Below, piece after piece: positions 1-13,239 of a DNA stretch of 64,000 nucleotides (position 1 is the stretch's first letter; each line of letters starts with the position of its first letter). The translations under genes and the position numbers were made by a program. The DNA comes from Amia ocellicauda (lineage: Eukaryota > Chordata > Actinopteri > Amiiformes > Amiidae). The stretch covers positions 15,486,501-15,550,500 of the forward strand of contig NC_089864.1 of assembly GCF_036373705.1 (NCBI RefSeq), given 5' to 3'. Below the pieces are notes generated by a model. The model had not been told where the DNA came from and ran no database searches. It saw only the letters and a list, made by a program, of their open reading frames with translations.

Positions 1-1150
1 ATCATTGCATGATTTATGAAACCTTGAACATTTGGACTAAAGACAAAATATTACATTAAAAAAAAAGTTCTGTAAATCATCTTAAGCATGGTCAGTGTTT
101 CCCTAGTTATATCCAAATGTAGTTATTGATTTAACATGGTGTTGAGAATTTAATTAATTTTTTAATTTAATTTTGTGATCTTTCAATCTTGTTTTCAGTC
201 CATTGACAGTACTGTATCTATCATGTCGTTCTACCATAGTAAAGAAAGAAAGAAATATTCATTCAGTTCAGCCAATCTGTATACAGTGATATTTCCTTTC
301 TTTTGCTGTGGCTTTGAGATGCAGCCACGGCATTTGTTCCTCTTTTTCATAATCAGTGGATCGATGTCTCTTGAGATTGTGTCTAAAGAGTTTTATAATA
401 GTACAATCATTTTAAAAGGTAGGAGACAAAATCAAGCACAGATGATGGATAAACAGAGTGATGGATAGATAGTTTGATCACTTTTGTGCATCGTCATACT
501 GATCAGACATCTTCCGAATGGGAATACTCTCGCTCTAAAAATAAATAATTTGTGCCGATACTTTAGCGAGGCGTCCTTTGATATGACATTGTGTTCTCAA
601 CAATTTCCTGTTGACGGCTGTAGGGTACACTTATCTAAAACAACATGTTAACAACAAACAAATTTCACAACATAAACACAGCTAAAAATAACCCCACACA
701 GCCCTTGCTTTGACAATGTTTTCAAGTGCAAATGGATTGTGATGAGTTGCATCAGAGCCGGTGATCTCTGCACTGAGGTGACCTTTGCAGTGTTTAAGGC
801 ACTGTACATGTAACGGGGTTCGCTGTGGAAATGACCTGTGACCTGGCAGAGCGTTCAAGGAATATTCAGGAATATTTTAGAATACCTAAACTGAGTTGAC
901 TCTTTTTGTGTGAAAATCTGTTTGTGGTCCTATATATTTCTGTTGAGTAATTCACCACTTTGATATTTTGAGACTGAACATCATAGTCATACATAGTTTC
1001 TGGAAAACAAATGTCTCGACTTGGTAGATCATAGCTGTATTATATGGAAGATTTAGAATTACCCTGCTTTCTTTAAATATTTTATTGAGTAAATTGAGTA
1101 AATTAGAACTTGTACATTAAATGTAATATTTTTAAATCATTTTTTTACAG
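1..1150 (+). other. LGR5 intron (no exon seen)
   Basis: AT-rich sequence ahead of the first recognisable LGR5 exon at 1151. I looked for the 69-72 nt leucine-rich-repeat exons typical of this gene and found none, so this is probably part of one intron. The upstream LGR5 exons lie outside the window. Confidence 0.6.
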
Positions 1151-4133
1151 TGACCTGGCTTGGAATAAGTTACATGATGTTGATCCCACAGCATTCTCCA
1201 ATCTCCCTTCATTAATCAAACTGTAAGTATTGCAGCTTTTTGGTTAAGGTTCTGGAATCAATTGTATTTCTTGTTTTGATCATATATAATTATTTCTAAA
1301 TGGATTCTGTTTATTACCACTGGTCAATGTATTACTTAATTTTCCATTTCATAGGGATCTTACCTCCAACCTCCTATCGTCTCTCCCTGTGACTGGCCTG
1401 CATGGTCTGACCCATCTGAAATTGGCCGGCAACGAAGGTCTTCAAGAGCTGTTGTCCGCAGAAAACTTTCCAAAACTGAGGTAATGACATAAACTCTGCT
1501 CCTTAGCTCATAAAGGACAGGTGGAAAGGTCTGGCCCAGCTTGATTTATCAGCTAACATCTCGTTTCCAGATTGTAATACACCAATGTATTAATATATAT
1601 ATACTGTATATATAATTAAAAACTCCAATCCAGGACAAAATCCAACAGGACAAAAAAAAGAAATGGAATAATCAAAAAATAATCTAAAAATATCACAAAG
1701 TATTGAAAACTATTGATCAGTATATCTCACCAGCAGGCTTGCACTGTTAATCAGGGTAAGGGTTATCACCCAAAGCTGATCCCATTCTAAAATACATTAT
1801 GTACTGGGAAATTTTGACAATTCTTTTGGTTTCCTTTCTTTTTTTTCTTGTGGGAATTTGTCCCGGAATTGAAAACCTACATCGCTGGCTTGGAACCATC
1901 AACCGCATGTAAATGTATCTTGACTAAAACTTGTAAGATATTCCAAAAAAGTGTTACATGCTAGTGTCTTTCTCTTTGCCAGAAGCTATTCTCATTACTC
2001 AATTTACAGGTGCCATCAAGTAGTTGGTTTGAAATTGGCAGGTGGGTGGACGGTTTGACTTTGTCCGGGCCTAAAATCCAATAATCTGTATGTGTATGAA
2101 TTACAAATCACCCAGCTGCAGAAGTCGAGAATGAGTGTTATATTTCCATTTTCCGTTACTTTTTTCCAAATATGTTGTAAAATGATTGTGTGGGAGCAGA
2201 ATTGTCTCTTATGTGAGATAGTATATTAAGATATCTATTTGATGGCTTGAGAAATGCTATTTAACAGAATCAGTGGCAAAAAAAATGTGTGGAAATATAA
2301 TAGTTACTATTAGCAAGGTGTTTACTTTTTTGTTCTTGAAAATCTGGATCATTTTTGCTTCTATGTCAACTATTTGTCTAACATTTTTTTTCTTAATAAT
2401 TTAGTCCTGTTTTTTTATTTTACTTTTAATTGATTAACTGATTAGTTCTCACAAAACTGACCCTTTTTACTAGTGCTATGCGATTCACTGATTCCTGTAG
2501 AAATGGGGAAAACAAACACTGTTAATTTAACTGTTACTGAAATTTTGGATTATGGAAGTGTTTTGAAATGCCCTTGTGGTTTCATTTCCAGGGTTATGGA
2601 AATGCCGTATGCTTTCCAATGCTGTGCCTTTGTGTCCTGTGAAAACCAAAAGGTCCCCAACCCCTGGGACAAAGAGGAGAACAGCAGTAAAGATGACTTC
2701 ATCAAGAAAGAGTCCAGCATACTGGCCAACCAAGGTAAGCGCTCCTGGTCCATATCTTATCCGTTTATTTTATATTAACAACATTTTACTGGTCCGCTGG
2801 TTATGTGTGTTTAAAGAAAGAAAACAATTTTTTTCAGAAGATCATGACCTTGAGGACTTCTTGCTTGACTTTGAGGAAGATCCAAAAGTTCACCACTTAG
2901 TCCAATGTTCTCCAGCCCCTGGTAAGAGAAAAACTGATAAGGAAGAGTGCGTGAAATATAGCAGCAGACAGATTCTGTACAAAATGCTTTAAAATGGATG
3001 AGATTTACAAAAGTATGTTTTTTAACCATTGGCGTCTCTTTCCAGGTCCGTTTCGGCCCTGTGATCATCTCTTCGGCAGCTGGCTCATCCGCAGTGGGGT
3101 GTGGATAATAGTGGTGCTGTCTCTGGTCTGTAATGGAGTGGTGGCGACCACTATTTTCTTTTCACCGAGCTTCATAACTGCATCCAAGCATCTGATTGGC
3201 CTTCTTGCCGTGGTCAACAGCCTCATGGGGCTCTCCAGTGGTGTCCTAGCAGTGGTCGATGCCTTGACGTTTGGGAGCTTTGCCAAATACGGGGCGTGGT
3301 GGGAGAGTGGCATTGGCTGCAAGATCACCGGGTTCATGTCGGTCTTTGCCTCGGAGACGTGTATCTTCTTGTTGACGACTGCCGCACTGGAGCGGGGTCT
3401 TTCCATCAAGTGCTCCAAAAGAGTGGAGACAAAGTCTGCCTCCAGCAACGTCAGGATCGTGTCGGCTTTTTGCTTCATCCTGGCGTTGGCCATCACCGTC
3501 CTGCCCTTGCTGCACGTGGGCGAGTATGGCATCTCCTCTCTGTGTCTGCCACTGCCCTTCGGAGAGCCATCCAGCCTGGGCTTCATGGTGGCCTTGGTGC
3601 TGCTCAACTCGCTGTGCTACTTTGTGATGACGGTCACCTACACCAAACTCTACTGCAACCTGGAGAAGGGAGAGCTGGACAACTTCTGGGATTGCTCCAT
3701 GATCAAGCATGTGGCCTGGCTGCTTTTTACCAACTGCATCCTCTACTTCCCTGTAGCCTTCCTGTCCTTCTCCTCCCTGCTGAACCTGTCCTTCATCAGC
3801 CCCGAGGTGATCAAATCCATCCTCCTCGTCATTGTCCCCCTGCCAGCCTGTTTGAACCCCCTGCTCTACATGCTCTTCAACCCTCACTTCAAGGAAGACC
3901 TCGGCCTCCTTCTCAAGCAGACACGCTTGTTAAAGAGGTCCAAGCAGGCCAGCTTGGTCTCCCTGAACTCAGAAGATGCTGAGAAGCAGTCTTGTGACTC
4001 TACCCAAGCTCTGGTCACATTTAGCAGCTCAGAGAAGCCAGGCAACCTGTCAGACAACAAGTCCATCCTTCCATCTCCACAGAACATTGAAGGTTACCAC
4101 TCCCAGTCAGTGGCATGTGTTCCGTATCATTAG
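1151..4133 (+). CDS. lgr5: LGR5, R-spondin receptor, 3' five coding exons (partial)
   Basis: Leucine-rich-repeat G-protein-coupled receptor 5, a plasma-membrane receptor for R-spondins that raises Wnt signalling and marks stem cells (known for the family). Exons: 1151-1222 (72 nt, one LRR), 1355-1480 (last LRR), 2592-2734 (hinge, motif EMPYAFQCCAF), 2838-2921 (acidic DLEDFLLDFEED) and 3046-4133 (all seven membrane helices and tail). All have AG/GT borders, and phases join to 503 whole residues before the stop. In the last exon I see GAWWESG, LLTTAALERG at the end of helix 3, and NPLLYMLFNPHFKEDL at helix 7, all LGR4/5/6 hallmarks. The hinge and the conserved tail segment EKQSCDSTQALVTF fit LGR5 best, and ZFC3H1, TMEM19 and RAB21 next door agree. 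The N-terminal LRR exons and signal peptide lie upstream of the window. Confidence 0.95.
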
Positions 4134-5000
4134 GAACCAGTTGCACCTTTGACTGCATTGTTGGATTAAAGACTCCTTGTGGCACCAGAGACATCGCAAA
4201 TGCAGTTAATACACAAACTCTGTAAATGAAAATTGTGCATTTCCAGTACCCTCAACCAAACAAGGAAAGTGATCCAGTTTTGTAGCTTGTGTAACAGCCC
4301 TAAATAGACCATCACTTATTCTACCACATTTCCTACAGCATGTAGAGGCAGGACCAGAGGTGGAAACCCTGCTGTATATATGCTGAGGCCGAGCTCTCAG
4401 TATATGGTCACCTGATTACACAGAATACATCATCAACGTCATCATCAATTCATAACTAAAATAGCTGTCTCAACAAAGACTGTATTGAACATGTCCACAT
4501 GACACAGTTAATGTTATTTCTTTCACTTCACGTGGATGCACCGAGTTCAGTAGCTCTGTACAGTTTATTTATGTTACCTCACAACGTGATTCCATACATT
4601 CATGTCTGTATTGCTCTGCTCATCCTATAGGGCTCCTCATGCTTTTACCCATCAGGAATACAGACATGTGTGGACTCTGGAGAAGCTCTGGTCTAGTTAA
4701 ACCTGGCCAATAATGTTATAAAAAAGTTTCATTTGTAATTCCAGATTATTGTCTGACTGATTATAAAATGTCCTCTGGGTGGCAGATTAGAAGCTGCACC
4801 GCGAGCACATTGTACCTTGGTGTTGAAAAAGGGCAGAAGCTAGCTAGACACAATAATTACAAACGTTACAATAGTTCTCCATTAACAATAGTTTATCTGG
4901 AAAAACACAAAGCAGAATTGTTGAAAGCAGAATTCAGGGTACTTCCATGTAATAACTACATCTGATAATATAGCAAGTCAGGACACATCCTGTCGTAGTC

Positions 5001-5023
5001 ATAATAATAATAATAATAATAAT

Positions 5024-5088
<65 letters not shown>
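5001..5088. repeat. Compound (ATA)n-(TA)n microsatellite
   Basis: About nine ATA units at 5001-5027, then an uninterrupted run of about 29 TA units at 5031-5088. It lies inside the inferred LGR5 3' UTR, so it would be transcribed as an AU hairpin. Confidence 0.95.
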
Positions 5089-5090
<2 letters not shown>

Positions 5091-7216
5091 GTGTATTGTG
5101 ACAATCTTGTTATCCTATGTAGGCTATGTTGTATAAAATTATCTTGCTACCTGTATTTTTGTTTTATATTGTTTTTTGTTTCATTTTGTTTTTCTCTCAT
5201 TTTGAGTTATCTCTGTGCTTCACGTCTCTATGTATTTTTTAACTCTAATTCCCAAGTCTTAAATGCACTCTGTGGTTAAAAGTGAAATGTTGATGTTGAT
5301 GTTGGTAGCATCACAGATATCACTGATCTCATGTTTTATTGAAATTCAGTTATTCATGTTTTTGAACAGTGGGTGAGTGTTCGTGCTCTTGTGAACTCTT
5401 GTGAATATTGTTTTGAGTATCAGAGATCACTTTCAATAATGGCAAGGAACTGATACATGAAGGTTTAGTGATTACTTAAGCAGACGTTTTTAAATGATAT
5501 TTTCTATCATTATTGTTTGAAAATCATCGATTGATCGATGATTGTTAGTGCTAAAATGAATAATACGGCTTTATTCATATCGCCCTCACCTGGAAGACAA
5601 AGACCTCACTGTGGCCGATGGAGTGGTTTACTGTTTATGAATCAAATTAAAATGTGAAGTAATCATTTTCTGACCTGGCATGACCCACTTTAACAATCAC
5701 AGGGATGTTAAAATGCAGGGAAGTTCAATTCCTCTTTTTACGGATGTATTTCTCCGGAGCGAGGGTGAAGATGAATGCAGAAGACTTTGTTCTTTTTCCT
5801 GGTTTTGCACCTGGGAACAGCAGGAGGGTTATCCCGAACAACCAGAAACTCATCCAAGATGTTGATTTTGAAGGGGGGGAAAGTGTGCTGATTTCACATG
5901 CAGAACAGATTATGAAATGAAATACTCCCAATGAACAGCAGTTCGAGACCAAGAAGGTTTTTTGGACACATTTATTTAGACACACCAAAGATTAATAAGA
6001 AACATCAGAAATCTGTTAGGCCCTTGAACAATACATGGGGATTTGTTCATGATCCTATACTAAACATGAAATATGACTTGACCATATTATTCATTTTCGC
6101 ACAAAGTCAAAGCTAGATTGAAGGCTTTTTCTTTCTTTTAGTTTGTTTATTTATTTGAATGACATACTATTTTGGCAATCTCTTCTGAGAGCCCAGCACC
6201 GAATATTTGAATTAGTAGTTTCTGTTGTTACTGCCTTCAAGACACCTTTTCTTCAGGTTTCTAACTTAACTGAGCAGTTTTCAAATTAATTAGTTCATTT
6301 GGCAATACTGAAACAAGGACACTATTTTCCTCTGAATGTTTGCAGAAACATGTCTAAAAATACCTTTCAAGCTTTTGAAAAGTGTTAAATGAAAAGTTTG
6401 TATGTTTTCTAGTGAGTTTCCATTCAAAGAGCACCCAAGGAAGAAAGGCTACAATACCTTCTTTAAAGTGCCTTTGGGGATTCGACATTTTAAGATGTAG
6501 CAGACATTCAAAAGAGGTACCCTGTGTTAGGTGGGGCCGAGGTGTGTTTAATTATTCAAAACGGAAGAATATGCCATAGCTCACCCAGCTCTGCAAAGGA
6601 AACATTAATTTCCACCCGGCTGAAGCTTTTAAACAACCCATTCAGATCAATTTAACTGCCTTTTGACACAGTCTTTTCTTTTTAATCATTAAATGTAGCA
6701 ACTAAACTGTAAATCTGTGTGTCAGCAGAGTTATAAACTCTGAATCACAGTATCTGTTACAGAACACATACGTTCTTCTACGATGGCTATAAATAGTCTG
6801 TAAATGTAATGCATTTGTTTTTTAATTGCTCATTAGGAAACTTTATTACCTACATAGGTCAGCAGGTTTCACAAAAAGCAGTCTCTGTTTTATAAATGTG
6901 TGTTGACTTCATTTTAATTGTTAGACATATTCTCAATTTGGATGCAAAGCTATTTTTTTATGATCTAGAGCTCTTTAAGAAAAAAAAGGTGTATAAATAT
7001 AGAGTTGTATTTATGTCTAAAAATATATATGTAAAGAAATGGACTGGAGTGGAATTTTAGCTTTGAACATGAACTGCAGATTGTGGACTTCTCTCCCAGT
7101 TCTAGTCTCTGCGGTATTAGCACCAGCGCTGTTTGTAAATACAATGTGTAAATTCGTAGTTGATGTACATAGGCATATTGGCTTTTTTATTGGAGTGGTA
7201 AATGTATGTAATTTGT

Positions 7217-7222
7217 AATAAA
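7217..7222 (+). terminator. lgr5: Poly(A) signal, probable LGR5 3' end
   Basis: Canonical AATAAA in an AT-rich context, followed within about 25 nt by a T/G-rich element. It is a strong candidate for the distal LGR5 cleavage site. Confidence 0.5.
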
Positions 7223-7766
7223 CAATTTACCAAATGGATAAAGTCTAAGATTTGTTTTCCTGAAGTGTTTATTTCTATATTACATGTAAGAAATAATATA
7301 AATATAAGAGGGTATCCATACTTTCCCAGCAGAAAATGTGGTTACCCCTGAAACTCATCAATCACAAAAATGGGATTATTATTATTTAAATTTTTTTATG
7401 AGACAGCACTTTTGTACACTTTTATATAAGCTAAACAGGACGTTACAAACCTACATTTCTAACACAATCCTTACAATGTTATACTGTAATATTCTTACAT
7501 GAATTTGTTTCTTCCCTGATTTTTTCCGTAGGGGTTGACGTATATATATTCACTTGAATCACATTAATCTCCATTAAGTTAATTGATCAGCTTCACAGTT
7601 CACTGGCATCTCATTGAACAATTGTTCACCTTCAGAGGGAAACAGATTCTCTATTTATAAACCCGGCATTATCTTACAACTTCCACTTTCTTATAAGAAT
7701 AAACTCTCCTAACAAAAGTGTAACTATGAATATTTGTTTTCAGCTTAATACACTGTTTTGTACTGC

Positions 7767-7769
<3 letters not shown>

Positions 7770-7804
<35 letters not shown>
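7770..7804. repeat. (TTA)n microsatellite
   Basis: About eleven TTA units in the intergenic DNA just past the LGR5 3' end. Confidence 0.9.
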
Positions 7805-7805
<1 letters not shown>

Positions 7806-8139
7806 TACATATATGAGTCACGTATTAATCACAGGCAGTAGTGATTTCCACCAAGCTTGAACATATTGATGTTACTTGGAATGCAAAGTGAATATTGGAC
7901 CATTAGTCTGTGAACGATTGTTGCTATTCTTTGACTTCCCAAAGGAAATCATCACATCATCACCCAAAGACTCAGCCCTGACTGTAGACTATACAATGTT
8001 TTTAAATGACGTGAAAGAATATAATCAACTTAGCTAAGGATTTAACTTCCAAGAAGTCTCTCATAATAGATACGGCTCCCAAAATATCTGTATTTTTACT
8101 TTGTGATTTACACATACAAATGCACACATAATATATATA

Positions 8140-8980
8140 GAAGATACTTAGTAAATACTTTCTATAAGATGGGAAGTAGACTAATGGACCAATAGTTCTT
8201 CAGATTTTATCTGTCACCTTTCTTGTGAAGGAGAATGGCAGTTGCATCTGGACAGTTTATCTGGTATTTGTTTATTTCTGAGACACTTTGTGGAAATTTT
8301 GCAAGAATCTTCTCCAGCTTCTTTTAAGATCTTCACTGTGATTTCATCTCCAGGTGCTTTTCAATTTTCTTTATGGCACAGCCTACTTCTGGAATCACAT
8401 CAGTCTACTTCCCATCTTATACAACATATCTACAAAGATATTAACACAGCTTTCAAGACACACTGGACTTTACCTAACCAAGAGGATAAGCAGGATTCAA
8501 TAGTGGATATAACACGATGGATCTTTAACAGATTGTACGAGAAGTACTGGGAAGATGCAGAGAATATGAGCTTGCTCTGTGCCTGGGCTTTGTTGACTAC
8601 GAGAAAGCATTAGATTAAAGATATACAAAGTCAGTCATCAGAGCTCTAAGTCAACACATTGAGGAAACCTATTTAACTCTTATGAAATATGCAGCAAAAG
8701 AAGAGTTGCGGATGGAGTGCATTGGAAAGAAACAGCATGCTACTGAAAGGAGATCTTTTAATTTGCCTGATTAGAAAAGTATTTGATCAATACATACACC
8801 ACGAAGCATGGAAAGATGTATGCTTAGAATAACGAGAGAAAAAGTAATGAGTGGATCAGAGCACAGACCAAAATACGTGACATCATTGAAAGAGTGAAAA
8901 TGTTCCGGACACATTGCAAGAAGAACAGATCAAAGATAGACAAAGGAAGGTATTGAATGGATCCCAAGTAGCTCCACATG
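8140..8980 (+). mobile_element. Degenerate RTE-like LINE relic with inverted 5' segment
   Basis: The plus strand from about 8402 reads as a broken non-LTR reverse transcriptase: SLLPILYNIYKDI at the start, then GFVDYEKALD around 8590-8615 (the catalytic F-D-Y-x-K-A-F-D block). From 8805, across frameshifts, come MERCMLRITREK, AQTKIRDIIERVK and GHIARRTDQR...GIEWIP, which are C-terminal signatures of RTE-type endonuclease/reverse transcriptases. The region between the catalytic block and this C-terminus is mostly deleted. From about 8401 back to 8140 the minus strand reads as the preceding RT region (KAPGDEITVKILKEAG, then a K-G-D and S-L-L-P-I-L context). A perfect 20-bp inverted repeat (8163-8182 and 8402-8421) marks the junction. 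Stops and frameshifts show it is dead. RTE clade assignment is by motif only. Confidence 0.75.
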
Positions 8981-9099
8981 TTGGGAACTTCTCTATAGCT
9001 CTATACCATACTTGTAGACGTTGCTGTGTGAGTAGTTGCTCTGTGCCCTCAAGGATACACTGAGACAGACTGAAGGGAGTGGCATTTCTCGTGTCCATA

Positions 9100-12000
9100 T
9101 TTTCCCTCTGACTTCATCTCTGTATTGTTGCACATCCTATTAGATGTACTAGCCTTGACTCTTCTCTTGCTGTTTTTACTCAGACTGTTTGCCGCAAACT
9201 GAGTTAGGAAACATGGTAAACTAGCATTGTACAGAGAAACCGCCCACAGGACCCACATGAGAGAGTAGATACGCCACAAGTCCAAAATGAAGTCCCAGGA
9301 AATTACCAATGATGTCACCCATCGTATTCATATCTGCTGAAACGGATGACATATTCCAATAATAGTAGCAATCATGAGTATACTGCCAGCAAACTATGAT
9401 ACACATGAATACATCAGGATGCTCAGAAAGGTTGAGGAAGGGCTTAGCAAACCCTTTAGGCCTGAAGGAAGGTAATTGTTCTCGAATGAAGCATCCATCC
9501 AGACGGAACAACCATTTAACTGTTCTGTAGCTCAACGTTTCACTGGAATAAATAGGGCAGAAATAAATCACATTTAAGAACACTAAAGAAAGATTAGTGC
9601 ATCATGTGTACATCGTCACAGTTTACAATAACGCTCCGAATTCCTAATGAATGAACGTGTTGTTAAAAAAACAGCGCTATCTTACCATGATAGGAATCGT
9701 AAGCTTGGGAACAGAAATCCAGCTTTAGCACATAGCAGTTTTAATAGAACACATTCTGAAAGTACAATGTCATGCTTGGGTTGGCTGTCACTTACTGAGT
9801 CAGAGAAAAAATATGTGATTTGAATTTGGCTCCAGCTTATTCATGAACCAGGCTATACAAATGTATATATCAAACATAATTGAAATGTACCTGATGATAC
9901 ATTGTCTGCATGTGACAGTACATTTTGTATGATTTTATTTGATATGTATTATTTCATGGTAGTATGTCAGTGATAGTTTGCAATTGAAGTAGTAATACTG
10001 TAAAAGTAGTATGTATCAGCAATAGTATATCACATTAAGTAGGTTAGTAGCTGTAGTATAATAGCACTACATTCATTTTAATTATAGTATGTACATATTA
10101 TTATGATTATTGTTGTTATTATTATTATTGATCATGCAATAGAAATAGCTCCCAGCAAAACCAAGCTGTTGTTACATCATGGCTCAATGAGGAAAAGACA
10201 GAAGAGTAGAAGGCGGCTTCAAAGTGTCATAAAGGAACAAGAAATGTCACACAGGACCGAGGGCCAAATATGAGCCTGTGACACTTGTGTCTCCCACAAG
10301 AGTAAATTGTAGTGTGATGTACTGTGGTAAAAATACAGTAAGGTGTTGTGTGGTGTAGCTCGGTAAAGACGTGGTAAAGTATATTTTACTATGGTAAAAA
10401 AAGGGTTAACTATGGTAAGGTGTAATTGAGTCTTTCAATTGCCACATAGCTCTCTATCCCTTTCATGTCTTCCTTTTCCTATCTCCCAATCGTCTACATC
10501 ACATTGCTGTTATATCTTTTTTTTTAAGTAAACACATTTGCAATCATTCTTTTTCATCCCTGCATTTTGACGTCAGTACAGATTGTGGTTGTGATTCATT
10601 TGAAGAAGAAAAACTTGCCATATTTGAGCAGCTAATTATAAGAAAGCAGGGATTCCCTAAAAAACTCAAATAAAGCCTGGGGTTAAATTGCAGGTAACGT
10701 GAATGGCTTCAGCCCTGCTGTAGTGCGCACTGTGACTGACATCTCCTGTCTGAAATTTTGAAGTAGAAACCAAAAACCAAAAAAGGGTGGGCCATTTCAA
10801 AACCTTACCCCATTGACATCACTAATTCTTGAGATGTATGGAGAAAGGTGTCCCATATTCAGTGGTATCGAGGAAGGTGCCCAAGCAGGACTAGAGGATG
10901 ATGCCTTGATACTGTTTGCCACACAGCCTTCAACAGCAGCTGTAGCAGATAAACCTATTACAAATAACAATATTTCAAATGTAGCAACTGGTTACTTGAA
11001 GTTTACATTTTTTTAGAGTTTAGTCGGTCCTTAAATATCCTTTCTCGACAAAATGCCCTTTCATTTAAAAATTCAAAACTAACTGGCATATGTGATGCCA
11101 GGTTGGTTTCATGTCAGATTCTATAGCAAACAGGTACCTTTTATCCCCAGTTAAGCCTGGTGGAGGGTAGGTGTGTTCAGTAACCCTTTAATCCAGTCAT
11201 TCTTAATACTGGCATTCATTTAATGAAGTTGAGCACTTGGTGAACAAAGATACAGACTGTGTGTTGATGGGATATCTTCAGGAATTTCAGTTGTATGTGT
11301 GTGTGTGTGTGTTTGCGTGTGTTTTATTTTTGTGACATTATTACCACAAAACTTTAAAGAATGGAAATATTTACAGTTGCCCAATGCTTTCCTGCCATCT
11401 TCATAAACACAATAATGTATAGCTTCCTGATTGTAAACCAAGATGTTAATAACCATGACAAAACTGACCTTGAAAGCTCATGATGCTGTTTCTACCAAAT
11501 CATATCTACAGCATCTGTTTTAACCACTTCATTGGGAAGATGCAAGAAGGCATGTTTATTCAAGGTACTGTCAATTGTGTAATTACTTTATTTTCTCAAC
11601 TAATTTAAATGTAAGCACATAAAACCAAAATGATTGTTTCAATATGCTACGGGGATATAATAGCCAATTCTTTTTTTCTGCTCTTCCTTGGAAGGAGAAG
11701 GGTGGAAAGAAAGAGCAAGCCGTGCGAGTTTAAAAAGGAAGGAAGGCTATTAAGGTGTGCACACCTATTACCCAGCATGCCAAAGGAACTATTTTAAACT
11801 AAACCAGCTGTCTTTTGTGTCACTCTTCATGGCAATCTTCCGACAAAGTAAATAAACTGGCCTCATTTACCAGGAAGCATTCATTACCCAATTTAGGAAA
11901 CATCTTCTGGGGGTATTGTTATTAATAGATGGCTTAAAAATCCTCAATTCAACTGGGTTTGGGCCAGTACCACAGGCAACCAGAACAAAAGAGATGATTC

Positions 12001-12980
12001 TCTGGAACCGTCAGAAACCCCCCACAGAGACTGACTCGATAATTGCACTTCGACATCATCTCTCTTACATGTATCAACAGCACAGATGCTCAATGGCTTC
12101 GAATTAGTCTATTCTTGAAGCACGACGTAAACAGACATCTATCAGGAACCGTATGAGTGATGTGTTTACTAAACAGGTTTTTTCTCTCCCTCTCTTTTTC
12201 TGTGAATGGGACTGCGTGTGTTTAACTGGGAGTTCAGGTTCAGATCAACGTTTTGGTTCAGTTGGAGCCGAAACAGACAGGAAACAAAACAAATCAATTG
12301 CAAGTTTCCATATGATTAGGGCGGGAGGTTGGTGAAGATCTCTTCGATTTGTTTTTCAAATGTTTTATTTGTCTGTCGGCCATTTGAAAGAAAATCATTT
12401 CCACCCTAAGCTGCGCCACTCCAAAACAATCCAATTCATTTCTCAAATCAGAATTACATACTTTCTCTTGCGTTCACAAAACTGAAGGCTTGATGTGGCG
12501 TAACCGTTTCAGTATCCTTCTTTGGCATTTTGTCTTCTTTTCAGTTATACCTTCCAGAAATATTGGGAAAGAATCTCTTCCTGTCTCTTAAAATGCATTG
12601 TATCTCAAGTTTCATCTAAGTAGGAAGTATATAATTACTGTCTGGGAAACTAGAACAATTATTGGGTTCAGGGCATTTTCTTTTGTGTGGTCATACGAAG
12701 CGTTCAATATATAAACATGTTAAGTGTTCTTTGTTTTTTCCTCTTCTTTTTTCCTTCTTCTTTGTATTGATTGGAAGAAAATGCAAGTAGTGTTTCACAT
12801 CTGAATAACAAAGCTCCTTTGTTAGCCGGACTTTTTAGGCTTTTGGAAACTGGTATGATATGTTCTAGCAGGGCAAAGTCTAAATCACTTCTTTCTACCC
12901 CCCTCTCCAATACGCTGAAAAGGTACACTAGCTGAATTTCACGAACACAAGCAACTGTGCAAAATAATGTGAAGTGCATT
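9100..12980. other. Intergenic, no gene found
   Basis: AT-rich DNA between the convergent LGR5 and ZFC3H1 genes. Open stretches on both strands at 9049-9583 overlap in conflicting frames and match nothing I recognise. It holds a short (GT)n run near 11295-11313 and a degenerate stretch rich in tggtaaa at 10320-10420. Confidence 0.6.
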
Positions 12981-12984
12981 TCTT

Positions 12985-13235
12985 GTCCTTGATCTGCTGT
13001 AGGTCCTGCTAAGGCTTGCTTTTGCTTGCGCTTGTGGACGCAATGTAGAAATGCGCCACGTTTTGAGAAAGCAAAGCGGTCAGATCAGCAGTTCAAAGGC
13101 ACAGAAACTCTCCAACGTCACTCGTTGACGGACGTCGCGGCTCTGAGGTCGATGCCTCATCTCCAGCGCTCCAGCAGGGCGAACGGAGAGGCAGCACGGC
13201 TCACAGGCCTGCCTGCGGTGCGATGAGAGATGTTT
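12985..13235. promoter_or_regulatory. Small CpG-rich islet, candidate regulatory element
   Basis: By eye this 250-bp stretch holds more than 15 CpG dinucleotides, while the surrounding 10 kb is CpG-poor. It includes CRE-like TGACGGACGTCG and AACGTCAC sites and a TCF/LEF-like TTCAAAGG. No splice-consistent ORF of recognisable type starts here. It could be a promoter of an unannotated transcript, an enhancer, or chance. Confidence 0.3.
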
Positions 13236-13239
13236 CTGA

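Larger units (their letters stand above)
4134..7222 (+). other. lgr5: LGR5 3' untranslated region
   Basis: About 3.1 kb of AT-rich sequence without a convincing ORF follows the LGR5 stop and ends at an AATAAA (7217-7222) with a T/G-rich stretch after it. It contains the ATA/TA microsatellite at 5001-5088. The extent is inferred from the poly(A) signal, so earlier cleavage is possible. Confidence 0.55.

Noticed and set aside
3065..3982. Long open frames on both strands overlapping the LGR5 last exon
   Set aside because: They are shadows of the GC-rich LGR5 terminal exon; their translations are low-complexity (His/Gln/Gly-rich) and match no family, while the LGR5 frame is conserved throughout.
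8883..9583. Three minus-strand open stretches (71-120 codons)
   Set aside because: They overlap in different frames, have no recognisable domain or coherent splice sites, and border a dead LINE on the other strand.
13026..13226. 66-codon ORF in the CpG-rich islet as a possible first exon
   Set aside because: Composition is explained by CpG richness; no donor leading to a recognisable next exon was found.
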